A program made the translations under genes and the position numbers. Shown in pieces: positions 34,277-43,033 of a DNA stretch of 64,000 nt. The DNA is from HK1 sp965221725 (GTDB lineage: Bacteria > Pseudomonadota > Gammaproteobacteria > HK1): the NCBI GenBank assembly GCA_965221725.1, contig OZ244909.1, forward strand, positions 2,294,001 through 2,358,000, written 5' to 3'. The notes under the pieces were generated by a model. It worked only from the letters and a program-made list of their open reading frames with translations. It had not been told where the DNA came from and did no database searches. How positions within the stretch are numbered: position 1 is the first letter of the stretch; every line of letters starts with the position of its first letter.

Positions 34277-35536
34277 TTGGCAGAGCCCTACCGCCCACGC
34301 GTCGTCGACGAGGAGCTCGCCACCCGGCTCGGGTCGGCTGGGGCAGTGCTGATCGAGGGGCCCCGCGCCTGTGGGAAAACGGCCACCGGCCGGCATCAAG
34401 CCGCGAGCGAAGTCCTGCTCGACGTGGACGCCGGCCTGCGGAGCGCGGCAGAGCTGGAGCCCGGTCTCGTTCTGGGTGGGCCGGCGCCACGCCTCATCGA
34501 CGAATGGCAGACCGCGCCATCCATCTGGAACCACGTGCGCCGCGCGGCGGACACCAGCGGGGGACCGGGCCGCTTCATCCTCACCGGGTCCGCCATACCC
34601 CCGGACGACGCCACGCGGCACACCGGAGCGGGCCGGGTGTCCCGACTCCGGATGCGCCCGATGTCACTATTCGAGTCTGGCCACTCGACCGGAGAGATGT
34701 CCCTGGGTGCGATGCTCCGCTCGGAGTCGATACCGGCGAGGCACCACCACACGACGGTCACGGATCTCGTCGAGCTCGTCTGCCGGGGCGGCTGGCCCGG
34801 AATGCTCGGTGCCACCACCGACAATTCCCGGCGATTCGGCCGCGACTATCTGGAGGAGATTCGCCGCGCCGACCTCCGACGCGTGGACGGTATCCGCCGT
34901 GATCCGGTGCTGGTGCGGCGGGTGCTGCGGTCGTTGGCCCGAAACGTGGCCACCGAAGCGGCGGTCTCCGTCATCGCGGCCGATGCGGGTGGGAACGCGG
35001 GTCCCCTGCATCCGGAGACCGTTCAGGGTTATCTGAACGCGCTGGAGCGAATCTTCGTGATCGAGGATCAACCGGCCTGGTCTGCGCATCTTCGTTCCCG
35101 ATCCCGTCTGCGCAAATCGCCCAAACGGCATTTCGTCGATCCGTCGCTGGCGGTTGCCGCGCTTCGCTCCGGCCCCGACCGCCTGCGGGCCGATCTCGAA
35201 TCGTTCGGGCTCCTCTTCGAGTCGCTGGTCGTGCGCGATCTCCGTGTCTATTCCCAAGCCCATGATGCCGAGGTGTATCACTACCGGGACAACACCGGGC
35301 TGGAGGTGGACGCCATCGTCGAGACGGCGGGCGGCGCGTGGATTGGGGTCGAGATCAAGCTCGGCGGCGAGCGGCTGATCGAGGAAGGGGTGAAGAACCT
35401 GCTCAAGCTACAGGACCGGGTGGACCCGGACCGAACCGCTCCCCCCGCCAAGCTCGTGGTGATTGTCGGGGTCGGTCACGGCTACCGTCGACCCGACGGG
35501 GTGACGCTCGTACCGATCGCCGCGCTCGGCCCCTGA
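34277..35536 (+). CDS. AAA-type ATPase with DUF4143 domain
   Basis: A 419-residue ATPase of the AAA_14/DUF4143 group. Walker A is GPRACGKTATG near residue 28, Walker B lies in PRLIDEWQTAP near 75, and FILTGSA is the sensor-like strand. A winged-helix-like segment and the DUF4143 nuclease-like C-terminus follow (FGLLFESLVVRDLRVYS, YRDNTGLEVDAIVE, GVEIKLGG), the last with PD-(D/E)XK-like D..E.K residues. TTG at 34277 is chosen because GGGAG lies eight bases before it and the product begins with the usual PYRPRVVDEEL; the frame reaches back to a TTG at 34181 within the iterons. These proteins are common accessory genes of unknown role. Confidence 0.82.
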   Translation: MAEPYRPRVVDEELATRLGSAGAVLIEGPRACGKTATGRHQAASEVLLDVDAGLRSAAELEPGLVLGGPAPRLIDEWQTAPSIWNHVRRAADTSGGPGRFILTGSAIPPDDATRHTGAGRVSRLRMRPMSLFESGHSTGEMSLGAMLRSESIPARHHHTTVTDLVELVCRGGWPGMLGATTDNSRRFGRDYLEEIRRADLRRVDGIRRDPVLVRRVLRSLARNVATEAAVSVIAADAGGNAGPLHPETVQGYLNALERIFVIEDQPAWSAHLRSRSRLRKSPKRHFVDPSLAVAALRSGPDRLRADLESFGLLFESLVVRDLRVYSQAHDAEVYHYRDNTGLEVDAIVETAGGAWIGVEIKLGGERLIEEGVKNLLKLQDRVDPDRTAPPAKLVVIVGVGHGYRRPDGVTLVPIAALGP

Positions 35537-35598
35537 GCCTGCAGTGTCGACTCTGCGAAACCTGCGCGGCGGCAACGGCACCGCGGCCGGCTGGTCGG

Positions 35599-36513
35599 TC
35601 AACCGAGCCGGGGGCGGACTTCCTGGGCGAAGCGCTCCATGACGTCGAGCGCGTTGCCGACCTTCTCGGGCATGAAGTCGAACGTGAAGTGCTCGGCGCC
35701 GATCTCGAGGTAGCGTTTGATGCCGTCGGCGATCTGCGGCGGCGTGCCCTGGGTGAGAAACTCTCCCGGTTCATCCTGGAAGGCGAGGGGCAGCTTGACG
35801 CCGAGCTTGACCGACCCCGGAGCGCGGCCGAACCGCTCGCACTGTGCATCCAGCTCGCGTCGCATCTCCATAACTCTCTCGACCGACATCCGCACCGGGT
35901 GGAATGCCTCCCCGTACTGCGCGGCGCGGCGACAGGCGGGTCGGCCGGCGCCGGCGACCCAGATGGGCGGATGGGGACGCTGCACGGGCTTCGGCGAGAA
36001 CGAGGCGTCCTCACAGGAGTAGAACCGTCCTCGATAGGTCACGGGGTCGTCCGCCCAGAGCCGCTTCATGAGCGCGAGGGCATCGTCGGTGCGCGCCCCG
36101 CGGTTGCTGAAGTTCTGACCGAGAACCTCGAACTCCTCCTCGAACCAGCCGACCCCGACCCCGAAGATGAACCGGCCGCCGGAGAGCTGGTCCACCTCCG
36201 CGACCTGCTTCGCGATCTCGAAGGGATTGTGCATCGGGAGCACGACGACGCTCGTGCCCAGCGTGATCCGACGGGTGTGCGCGGCGAGAAACGAGAGCAC
36301 CGTGAAGGGCTCCCAGTAGCGTTCACGCCAGTGCGGTGGGTGCATGCGGCCGGGGATCAGGACGTAGCCCGACTTTACCTGGGGCGGGAGCACCACGTGC
36401 GCGCTGAGCCACAGCGAATCCAGCCCCAGCGTCTCGGCCCGCTCGGCCATCGCGACGAAGGTGTCGGGGGTGGCGTCTTCGCCACGCACGATCAGGGAGC
36501 AACCGTATTTCAT
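35599..36513 (-). CDS. LLM class flavin/F420-dependent oxidoreductase
   Basis: A 304-residue luciferase-like TIM-barrel monooxygenase or reductase. Family stretches are AERAETLGLDSLWLSAHVV, FLAAHTRRITLGTSVVVLP, LSGGRFIFGVGVGWFEEEF, NRGARTDDALALMKRLW and PPIWVAGAGRPA. It belongs to the branch commonly annotated as F420-dependent, although FMN use cannot be excluded since no F420 genes are present in the window. The start at 36513 fits the conserved N-terminus. It reads away from alr and is probably separate from it. Confidence 0.88.
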   Translation of the reverse strand: MKYGCSLIVRGEDATPDTFVAMAERAETLGLDSLWLSAHVVLPPQVKSGYVLIPGRMHPPHWRERYWEPFTVLSFLAAHTRRITLGTSVVVLPMHNPFEIAKQVAEVDQLSGGRFIFGVGVGWFEEEFEVLGQNFSNRGARTDDALALMKRLWADDPVTYRGRFYSCEDASFSPKPVQRPHPPIWVAGAGRPACRRAAQYGEAFHPVRMSVERVMEMRRELDAQCERFGRAPGSVKLGVKLPLAFQDEPGEFLTQGTPPQIADGIKRYLEIGAEHFTFDFMPEKVGNALDVMERFAQEVRPRLG

Positions 36514-36589
36514 CGGGGTCCTCGTTCGGATATCCGGGGAAAGTCGAAGCGCGACGGGCCGGCGACTATAGCCTGTGACGCCGGATCAC

Positions 36590-37774
36590 TCACGGAGCGG
36601 GGCGGGGCGTCGACGCGCTCGGGCCGAGCGAGCTTCCGGTTCCGGCGTAGACGCGTGCCACCCGCGGTCCGATACCGGTGAGAATCTCGTACGGAATTGT
36701 ACCCACCTGCTCTGCAGCCCGTTCGATGGGGGCATTCGCGCCGAACACCTCCACCCACGCGCCGACTTCGACCGCGTCTTCGGGGACCTCGCTCAGATCG
36801 ATGGTGATCATGTCCATCGAGACGGTTCCGAACAGTGGCGCCCGGTGCCCACCGACCATGACTTCGAACCTCCGGTCGGGCCGGTAGAGCGCGCGCGGGA
36901 TGCCGTCGGCGTATCCCGCGAGCACCACCCCGATTCGCCGCGCGGTGTCGCACGTCGCCACCGCGCCGTAGCCGACGCTCTCGCCGGGCTCCACCATCGC
37001 GATCTGCCCGAGCCGCGCTTCGAGCGTCGCGACCGGCTGCACGCGCGGCGCGCAGTGGAGGCAGTGGGGGTCGTGGCCGTACAGCGCGATCCCGGGTCGC
37101 ACCAGGTCGAAGTGGTACTCCGGGGCGAGGAACGTCCCCGCGGAGTTCGCGAAGCTCGCCCGGGCGCCGGGAAAGGCGTTTCGTATCGCCCGGAATCGGT
37201 CGAGCTGGCGCCGATTGGCGGGCGCGGCGGGGGCGTCCGCACAGGCGAGATGACTCATCAACAGCGTCACGTCGAGCCGGGACCGCCGGGCGTCGTCGGC
37301 AAGCAGGGCGGCGAGCGCCGGCGGATCCAGGCCGAGCCGATGAATGCCGGTCTCGACGTGGAGCGCCGCGCGGGCCGGCGCACCCTGCGCGGAGGCGCCG
37401 TCGACCCATCGATGGATGCCTTCGCGGTCGAACAGGCACGGCGTCAGGCGGTGCGCGCGCAGCACCCGGGCCTCGTCCGCGACCAGCGGCATGAGCACGA
37501 AGATGTCCACCTCGCCGAGTACGCGCCTCAGCGCGACCGCTTCCCGGGTGAACGCGGTGAAGAACGTCCGGCAGCCGGCCGCGTGCAGGGCGCGCGCGAC
37601 CTCCGCGGCGCCCAATCCATACCCATCCGCCTTGACCACGCCGGCGACCTCGGCGGCCGTCGCCGACGCGATGGCGCGCCAGTTCGCGGCCAGCGCCGCG
37701 AGGTCCACGACCAGGCGGGCCGCAACGTCGCCTTCACCATGCCGGCCGATGGCGTGGCTCTCGGGCTTGCTCAT
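36590..37774 (-). CDS. alr: Alanine racemase
   Basis: A 394-residue PLP enzyme converting L- and D-alanine for peptidoglycan. GVVKADGYGLGAAEVARAL near residue 45 holds the PLP lysine, SLRPGI-type FDLVRPGIALYGHDP follows at about 220, GYGAVATCD carries the catalytic tyrosine and GTVSMDMITIDLS the C-terminal domain signature. ATG at 37774 is chosen, with AGGGA upstream; the longer frame upstream is not protein-like. The gene is divergent from the D-amino-acid aminotransferase at 37947, so a shared 172-base promoter region may regulate two steps of D-amino-acid supply together. Confidence 0.92.
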   Translation of the reverse strand: MSKPESHAIGRHGEGDVAARLVVDLAALAANWRAIASATAAEVAGVVKADGYGLGAAEVARALHAAGCRTFFTAFTREAVALRRVLGEVDIFVLMPLVADEARVLRAHRLTPCLFDREGIHRWVDGASAQGAPARAALHVETGIHRLGLDPPALAALLADDARRSRLDVTLLMSHLACADAPAAPANRRQLDRFRAIRNAFPGARASFANSAGTFLAPEYHFDLVRPGIALYGHDPHCLHCAPRVQPVATLEARLGQIAMVEPGESVGYGAVATCDTARRIGVVLAGYADGIPRALYRPDRRFEVMVGGHRAPLFGTVSMDMITIDLSEVPEDAVEVGAWVEVFGANAPIERAAEQVGTIPYEILTGIGPRVARVYAGTGSSLGPSASTPRPAP

Positions 37775-37946
37775 GTTCGGATTCCCTCGCGCCGGGGCCG
37801 CTCGATATCCGGCGTCAGCCGCCCGCACATCCGCTCTCCGCAAACCGCCACGGTCATGAGAGCGGATTGGTTGAGTTTTCGGGATAGCATACCGCTCGTC
37901 CGCGCACATTCGCCGGGCCGTAGCATTCCGCCACCGGAGCCCTGCC

Positions 37947-38819
37947 ATGAGCCGCATCGTCTACGTCAACGGCCGATTCGTCCCGGAAGCCGAAGCGCAC
38001 GTATCGGTCTTCGACCGCGGTTTCCTGTTCGCGGACGGTGTCTACGAGGTGTCGTCGGTGCTCGACGGCGGGCTCGTCGACAATGCGGCGCACCTCGCGC
38101 GGCTCGAACGCTCGCTCGGGGCGCTGGGCATGGCGTCGCCCGCCGCCCCGGAGGAGATCGTGCGCGCCCAGAAGGAGCTCATCGCGCGCAACGACCTGAA
38201 CGAGGGCGTCGTCTACCTGCAGATCACGCGCGGGCCGGCCGATCGGGACTTCGCGTATCCCACCGCCCCGAAGCCGACGCTGGTGATGTTCACGCAGGAG
38301 AAGGCGCTCGTCGACAATCCGCTCGCCACGCGTGGAATCAGAGTGGTCACCGTGCCCGATGCGCGCTGGAAGCATCGCGACGTGAAGACGGTCGGGCTGC
38401 TCGCGGCGTCGATGGCGAAGCAGGCGGCGCTCGACGCCGGGGCCGACGACGCGTGGATGGTCGAGGACGGCTTCGTCACCGAGGGCAGTTCGAACAACGC
38501 GTACATCGTGACCGGCGACGGGGTGGTGGTGACGCGCCATCTCGGCCGCGAGATCCTGCCCGGCATCACGCGTTCCGTGGTGCTGGCGCTCGCGCGCGAA
38601 CGTCGGATCGCGATCGAGGAGCGGCCGTTCACCGTGGAGGAAGCGAAGGGCGCGGCGGAGGCGTTCATCACCAGCGCCTCGACGTTCGTGCTCCCGGTGG
38701 TCGGCATCGACGGCGAGAGGGTCGGGGACGGCGCGCCCGGGCCCGTCACCCGCCGGCTGCGGGAGATCTACGTCGAGTCGGCGCGAGCTGGAATCGATTG
38801 TGGGGGAAGGTCTGATTAA
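37947..38819 (+). CDS. dat: D-amino-acid aminotransferase
   Basis: A 290-residue fold-type IV PLP aminotransferase that makes D-glutamate from D-alanine and 2-oxoglutarate. VNGRFVPEAEAHVSVFDRGF opens it, KTVGLLAASMAKQAA near residue 150 holds the PLP lysine and MVEDGFVTEGSSNNAYIV near 170 is the family signature; LPGITRSVVLALA follows. It pairs with alr on the other strand. The last codons (GGRSD) fall within a short element also seen at 55557, so the true C-terminus may have been replaced by an insertion. Confidence 0.9.
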   Translation: MSRIVYVNGRFVPEAEAHVSVFDRGFLFADGVYEVSSVLDGGLVDNAAHLARLERSLGALGMASPAAPEEIVRAQKELIARNDLNEGVVYLQITRGPADRDFAYPTAPKPTLVMFTQEKALVDNPLATRGIRVVTVPDARWKHRDVKTVGLLAASMAKQAALDAGADDAWMVEDGFVTEGSSNNAYIVTGDGVVVTRHLGREILPGITRSVVLALARERRIAIEERPFTVEEAKGAAEAFITSASTFVLPVVGIDGERVGDGAPGPVTRRLREIYVESARAGIDCGGRSD

Positions 38820-38930
38820 GTCAGCATCGGCCTTGTTCAGGAACTTGCCCGCGTGCCGGTCCGAAAACCGGTCCGGACCGGCTGAGGGCGAAAACCGGTC
38901 CCAGTTTGAAAATCATGCCTGTGTGCATGG

Positions 38931-38956
38931 GAAAAAGGGCGGCCTGCTGGCCGCCC
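38931..38956 (-). terminator. Intrinsic terminator on the minus strand
   Basis: Perfect eight-pair stem GGGCGGCC/GGCCGCCC (38937-38944 and 38949-38956) with loop TGCT, followed on the minus strand by five T (plus-strand A 38932-38936). It would end transcription of the secreted-protein gene at 39260-39856. Confidence 0.8.
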
Positions 38957-39259
38957 TCGCGCGTCCGATTGGCACCGTTACCGGTCCGCCACGATCGGAG
39001 CGCACAGCACTCCGGCAGCTCCGGCCTCCAGCAGCGGGAGGCGCGTCACCCGTGGTCCAGGGGTGCCCCGAGCCCCCTCCGGCGTCCAGCGCGAGGGGGG
39101 CGTCGGTGGCGGGGGGCGCATGAAGCGGGGCGGCGGCGCACCGCGCATCCGCCCCCGACCTTTCCCTGACCGGCCACGGTGCGGGGTGCGCCGTGACCGG
39201 TCAGGGGTGCCAACGGTATCCGGCTCGCTGCCGCGACCGGCCATCGCCCGGCACAGGCA
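38957..39259 (-). other. GC-rich 3' region with a 16-bp hairpin
   Basis: No gene recognised. It contains an inverted repeat of 16 bases, 39164-39179 and 39191-39206, built around CCTGACCGG, with one mismatch and an 11-base loop. On the minus strand it lies between the stop of the 39260 gene and the intrinsic terminator, so it probably belongs to that gene's 3' end. Confidence 0.55.
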
Positions 39260-39856
39260 TTAGTTGGTGAGGTTAGGGCATCCCAAGGCCTGCCTGGCCT
39301 GTTGGCTCCCCGTGGTCTGGCCGGCGAGGATCAGTGTGCCGCCCCGCCTGCCGTTGCACATGCAATCCACGATGTCCTGCCGCGTGCGGGCCACCCGAAA
39401 ACATCCTGTTGTGCTGGGCCACAATCTGCCCAGATCGGGGAGCGTCCCGTCGGAGTTCAAACCCTGCTCGGCATTGGTGAACTCGCCGCGGGTCTTGAAG
39501 CAGCGGCGCATCTGGTCGGTCCCGTTCTCGGAAATGACGAAGACATAACGCGTGTTCTGCTCAAGATTGGAAAATGTAAGGCTTCCTGCCGGGATGACTC
39601 GAGTCGTTGTGAGGGTCGTTTCTGAAATCAGGGGTCCACCGGGGTTTTTTCGTATCGCCGACTTGAGGTTTCGTGCTTGACTGAGCCTAGCCCCCGTAGA
39701 AATTGTTACGCTATCAACTGAGGGTAAAGATAAAGTGGCCACCTCAACACCCAATTGATTGTCTTCTGTCAAGCCACCCGTTGTGCAGGCATCCTCCCCA
39801 GTGGTTGCCGGAATGACGAGTTGCGCCGCCGCCGGTCCGGTCAGTCCGAGGGCCAC
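39260..39856 (-). CDS. Putative secreted protein of unknown function, start uncertain
   Basis: At least 198 residues. No family recognised. The N-terminal stretch LVALGLTGPAAAQLVIP looks like the end of a signal peptide, and in-frame residues upstream (LLPALAALL) extend the hydrophobic core, but no ATG lies in that frame for at least 100 bases; the only start available is a GTG at 39856. The mature part has six cysteines (for example EDACTTGG, DCMCNGRR, ALGCPN), suggesting disulfides outside the cytoplasm. A beta-rich domain such as a fibronectin-like fold is possible from TRYVFVISENG. The region upstream carries the heptamer repeat and the duplicated leader, so the original start may have been lost. 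Confidence 0.55.
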   Translation of the reverse strand: MALGLTGPAAAQLVIPATTGEDACTTGGLTEDNQLGVEVATLSLPSVDSVTISTGARLSQARNLKSAIRKNPGGPLISETTLTTTRVIPAGSLTFSNLEQNTRYVFVISENGTDQMRRCFKTRGEFTNAEQGLNSDGTLPDLGRLWPSTTGCFRVARTRQDIVDCMCNGRRGGTLILAGQTTGSQQARQALGCPNLTN

Positions 39857-39987
39857 CAGCAGGGCAGCAAGTGCGGGAAGGAGTCCCCGGCGCGCGGGCC
39901 GGAGCGGGCGGTGGGCGGCGAAGCGCCAACCGAAGGAGGGGGGAGACTCAGGCGGGGAAGAGTGGTCCCGCGATGCGGGCGCTAAAG

Positions 39988-40206
39988 TCAGGGCGACCGG
40001 CGACCGGCGACCGGCGACCGGCGACCGGCGACCGGCGACCGGCGACCGGCGACCGGCGACCGGCGACCGGCGACCATTCTACTGTCGGAGCGCCCGGCCA
40101 CCCTTGTCAACCCCCCGAGCGCATACGTCTCCTCCACCCCCTCGCCCACACCCGGAGCCTTCCGCCCCGTCGCACGCCGCGCACTCCTGCTTGCCGTCTT
40201 CATCAT
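39988..40206 (-). CDS. Small ORF in leader copy A (degenerate)
   Basis: A 72-codon frame beginning MMKTASRSARRATGRKAP after a GGAGG ribosome site. The first 32 codons match the small ORF of copy B, but an extra G removes its stop and the frame runs on through the heptamer repeats as a repetitive Ala/Gly/Arg tail. It may be a decayed version. Function unknown. Confidence 0.35.
   Translation of the reverse strand: MMKTASRSARRATGRKAPGVGEGVEETYALGGLTRVAGRSDSRMVAGRRSPVAGRRSPVAGRRSPVAGRRSP
39993..40075 (+). repeat. Tandem heptamer array, about 12 copies
   Basis: A perfect run of GCGACCG units, about twelve in number. The other copy of the leader has only two units at 43274-43288, so the array has expanded here, probably by slippage. 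It is not a CRISPR array as it has no spacers. Confidence 0.9.
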
Positions 40207-40313
40207 GATCCTGCCTCCGTATCGGTCGCCTGTTTCGGCCCCACGGACAGTAGTACACACCCGGCCGGGGACTCAAGCCACTGCCGCGAACCGGTAGCGG
40301 CGCGCAGGCGTAC

Positions 40314-40529
40314 TTGCAGGACCAGGGCGATCCCACGCTGGTTTTTGCAGATCTCCAGCGCATCTTCGCGCTGACGCTGACACAGGCACGCTCGGTCATC
40401 AGGGACGTGGCGCGCGTCACCGCCGCTTGGCGCGACACGGCGCAAGGGGTTGGCGTGCGCCCGGCCGACATCGGCCGCATAGCCAGTGCCTTCGAGCACG
40501 ATGACCTGAAGCGGGCGCTGGCCCTGTGA
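40314..40529 (+). pseudogene. HipA-like C-terminal relic
   Basis: A 71-residue frame ending VTAAWRDTAQGVGVRPADIG and RIASAFEHDDLKRA, the usual end of HipA-type serine/threonine kinase toxins. The kinase domain is missing, and the sequence upstream belongs to the duplicated leader. No start codon with a ribosome site is present. Confidence 0.55.
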
Positions 40530-40634
40530 CCACCCCGGTCACTCCCGCCGGGCTGGCACATGCGCCGGCCATCGCCCCGATCCGGACACTGCGGTGCCCG
40601 CAATCTCGCCCGCATCGCACCGAGGCGCAGCGCC

Positions 40635-40976
40635 TCAGTCGGCCGCGTCCGGTACGGACCTGAACTGCGGCGCGGTCATCGCGCCGCGCCGGTGCAGGCT
40701 GGCGACGAATTCGCGCTCGAAGGAGTCCGCGACCGAGCCTGTGACCCGCCCGTTCGCAAGCAGTGCATCCGACCACGCCTGAACGCGGGGAAACTCCTTC
40801 AACAGCCCACAGCCGAGCCGGGTCTCGACGAAGGCGTAACGCATGAAGAACGGGGCGTAGGCGGCGTCGGGGTACACCGGCATACGCTCCCGGCGCCAGC
40901 CGGCCAGATCCGGGACCACAATCCCATCACCGAGGGGCAGCTCGGGCTCGGGAGTGAGCCACAGGATGTGAGGCAT
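40635..40976 (-). pseudogene. Uma2 fragment joined to a GST C-terminal fragment
   Basis: A 113-residue chimeric frame. Residues 1-37 (EPELPLGDGIVVPDLAGW then RRERMPVYPD) match the middle of a Uma2/DUF820 nuclease. From AAYAPFFMRYAFVE to the end it matches, at about 90 percent by eye, residues 138-225 of the selenocysteine GST encoded at 43573-44259. It lacks the GST active site. It is a remnant of the duplication that also copied the leader. Confidence 0.7.
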
Positions 40977-40996
40977 CGGTCGAAGTCATTGCTGAG

Positions 40997-41728
40997 CTAT
41001 CGCTGAGCTTTGGCCAATGTTTCCACACATTGAAGGAACTTCTCGCAGTGAGGACAGACGGACACGATGTGAGGGAGCTGTTGTCGGGTCTGCCGTACCA
41101 GATCACGCCAGACATCCAGTTTCTTGACCAGCCTCCTGCGGCCACGGCGGGTTCTAATCCTGAGTCCGCGCGGCGCGATCCGCACCATTTCGGCCTCTGA
41201 ATCCAACTCCTCCGGATCTTGTACGGACTGATCCAACCCAGCGACAACCCAAGTCTCCGAGGTCTGGATCGTGGCCACCAGACAGTGCTTCGATGCATCA
41301 GGATCATGCCCGCGCCTCTGGCTTCCACCCCATAGCCACTCCTCCAGCACTGCCTCGACAATCCGCCCGCGGGCAGGCGCGTCGAGATTCAGCGGTACGG
41401 AGATATGTGGATACGGGTTGGCATACTTGTCGACTACATCGCCGTCCAGCTGAACGAGCAGGACATCCAGAGGCCGATCACCTTCGAACAAGGGCTGAAA
41501 CAGATCGATGGTGCGGCGTTCGGACGGGTTGTTACGGCACCAAGCCTTCACCCATGTCCAGCCTCCGTCTTCGAAGTTGCCTGACGTGGCGTCGACTGCG
41601 GGTTGAAGCGGACGAATCTCCAGCGGAATCGATATCCCGAGGATTTTCAACCATTCGGACAAGTATTCCTCGAGAAGAACTACATCGGTCGGACCCTCCG
41701 CGACGATTCCCACAATCATGACTACCAT
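40997..41728 (-). CDS. TOPRIM-like partner of the AAA ATPase (DUF4276/AbiL-like)
   Basis: A 243-residue protein with VGIVAEGPTDVVLLEEYL at the N-terminus and VLLVQLDGDVVDKY near residue 90, giving the Glu and DxD acidic positions of a TOPRIM-type nuclease fold. The C-terminal part has a CPHC pair near residue 225. The gene follows the AAA ATPase by nine bases on the same strand. Two-gene modules of an SMC-like ATPase with such a partner are known among abortive-infection and OLD-like defence systems, so a defence role is likely by context but not shown. Codon use appears less GC-rich than that of the chromosome. Confidence 0.75.
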   Translation of the reverse strand: MVVMIVGIVAEGPTDVVLLEEYLSEWLKILGISIPLEIRPLQPAVDATSGNFEDGGWTWVKAWCRNNPSERRTIDLFQPLFEGDRPLDVLLVQLDGDVVDKYANPYPHISVPLNLDAPARGRIVEAVLEEWLWGGSQRRGHDPDASKHCLVATIQTSETWVVAGLDQSVQDPEELDSEAEMVRIAPRGLRIRTRRGRRRLVKKLDVWRDLVRQTRQQLPHIVSVCPHCEKFLQCVETLAKAQR

Positions 41729-41737
41729 CCGCCGGAG

Positions 41738-43033
41738 CTATCCGAGTGCCTTGCGTATCTTTCCATCGAGCCATAGCTGCGACAGATTTCGACCGCGCAT
41801 GGCTCCGATCCATCGCTCTTTCGTCATGTCGTCCGGGGGGCGAATACGGTCGAAAACTGTATGTCCCCGTTCGTTGCGACTTACGACGAACAGATGTTTC
41901 TCGGGATCGAAGAGATCGATGGCATCCAGCGCCGTCGGATTGTGACTTGTCAGGAACACTTGCCTCGGATGCGTACTTGCCCCGTTGTCCGCGGTGTCCC
42001 CGTCGACAGCATCAACAATGTGCTCCACCAGAAACCTGACCATGTGAGGATTAAGAGTGCCATCGACATTGTCCAGCGCAAATACGGACGGAGCATCCGA
42101 GTGGGCCAGCAGGACCGCCATGAAGATCAAGTAGAGTATCCCTTCGCTGGCATCGTACGGAGACAACGTGTTTCTTTTCACCGTCAGATACTTGTCAATA
42201 ATATGGATAGTCTCTTTCGATGTTGGAAGATGTTCGGGCATTGTGTCGATGTCGGGCGGTCCGACCCGCACCTCGCGGGCCCATCCTGGTTCCCATATTA
42301 TCTTGAGGGCTTCGCCGATCTCTCGCCGCCGCTGAACGTCTGCTCTCTTGCCCCCCTTGGACTTTCGGTGTTGACTCAGCAGTTCACGAAACGCCTGCGG
42401 CAATCGGTTTCCGGTGAGCCCAAGAGGTTCGGTTGCACGGTGGTCCGGGATGATTCCTCTCATGACGGCGGTCTGTGGGGTGTAGATCGCATATCTGGAG
42501 ATCTCGCGAAGCGCCATTCTGGCCGATTTGCCAACCGCGTACAGATTGGCCCCATGTGTGTCCCACAGGCTGCGATGCGGATCAGGGTACAGTGTGTCGT
42601 CCGAGGTTCGCGTCATCGACTCGTCACCCAGTCGAAAACCGCGTGGAGAACGGGAGAAGACGGAAAGCCTGCGCTTGCGTCTGTCTACAGCCATCGATTC
42701 CGTGAAGAATTGAAGATGCGAGGAGTGTTCTCCAGCTTGCAATGATGTCTTATATTCCACATTCGCGACGGTGCCTTCGAGGCGAATGGCTCGGGGAAGT
42801 CGCCTGTTCTTGAATGAGGACTTGAAGATATGGGGCGCGGACAGGCGTATTCCCTTGTAATCGAGCGTTTGCGAATCGACGCCTCGCCCGAGGCAGGCGC
42901 TGAACAGACCAATTGCTTCGAGGATGTTCGATTTACCAGATCCGTTGGGACCAATGAACACGTTGACATTTCCCAACTTGATGTCCGCATCAAGAATCGA
43001 TTTAAAATTTCTTATTTTAAGGGAATTAATCAT
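41738..43033 (-). CDS. AAA family (SMC/RecF-like) ATPase
   Basis: A 431-residue ATPase. It opens with SLKIRNFKSILDADIKLG and Walker A VFIGPNGSGKSNILEAIGLF near residue 26. LSPYDASEGILYLIFMAVLL near 285 holds the signature region and VFALDNVDGTLNPHM near 310 the Walker B acidic pair; VFLTSHNPTALDAIDLF is the switch histidine. This pattern belongs to the AAA_15/AAA_21 group found in phage defence. It is transcribed ahead of the TOPRIM partner. The AT-rich stretch at 43034-43180 is probably its promoter. Both genes lie between two copies of a duplicated leader, a sign of insertion. Confidence 0.85.
   Translation of the reverse strand: MINSLKIRNFKSILDADIKLGNVNVFIGPNGSGKSNILEAIGLFSACLGRGVDSQTLDYKGIRLSAPHIFKSSFKNRRLPRAIRLEGTVANVEYKTSLQAGEHSSHLQFFTESMAVDRRKRRLSVFSRSPRGFRLGDESMTRTSDDTLYPDPHRSLWDTHGANLYAVGKSARMALREISRYAIYTPQTAVMRGIIPDHRATEPLGLTGNRLPQAFRELLSQHRKSKGGKRADVQRRREIGEALKIIWEPGWAREVRVGPPDIDTMPEHLPTSKETIHIIDKYLTVKRNTLSPYDASEGILYLIFMAVLLAHSDAPSVFALDNVDGTLNPHMVRFLVEHIVDAVDGDTADNGASTHPRQVFLTSHNPTALDAIDLFDPEKHLFVVSRNERGHTVFDRIRPPDDMTKERWIGAMRGRNLSQLWLDGKIRKALG

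Larger units (their letters stand above)
39951..40265 (-). repeat. Duplicated leader element, copy A
   Basis: About 300 bases that recur at 43227-43478 in the same orientation with many scattered differences. Both contain, on the minus strand, a GGAGG ribosome site, a short frame beginning MMKTASR, a TTGACA box and a downstream GCGCCCGCATC block. Copy A is expanded by the heptamer array at 39993-40075. It lies upstream of the secreted-protein gene. Confidence 0.8.

Noticed and set aside
39993..40075. Possible CRISPR or iteron array
   Set aside because: Uninterrupted heptamers without spacers; simple tandem repeat.
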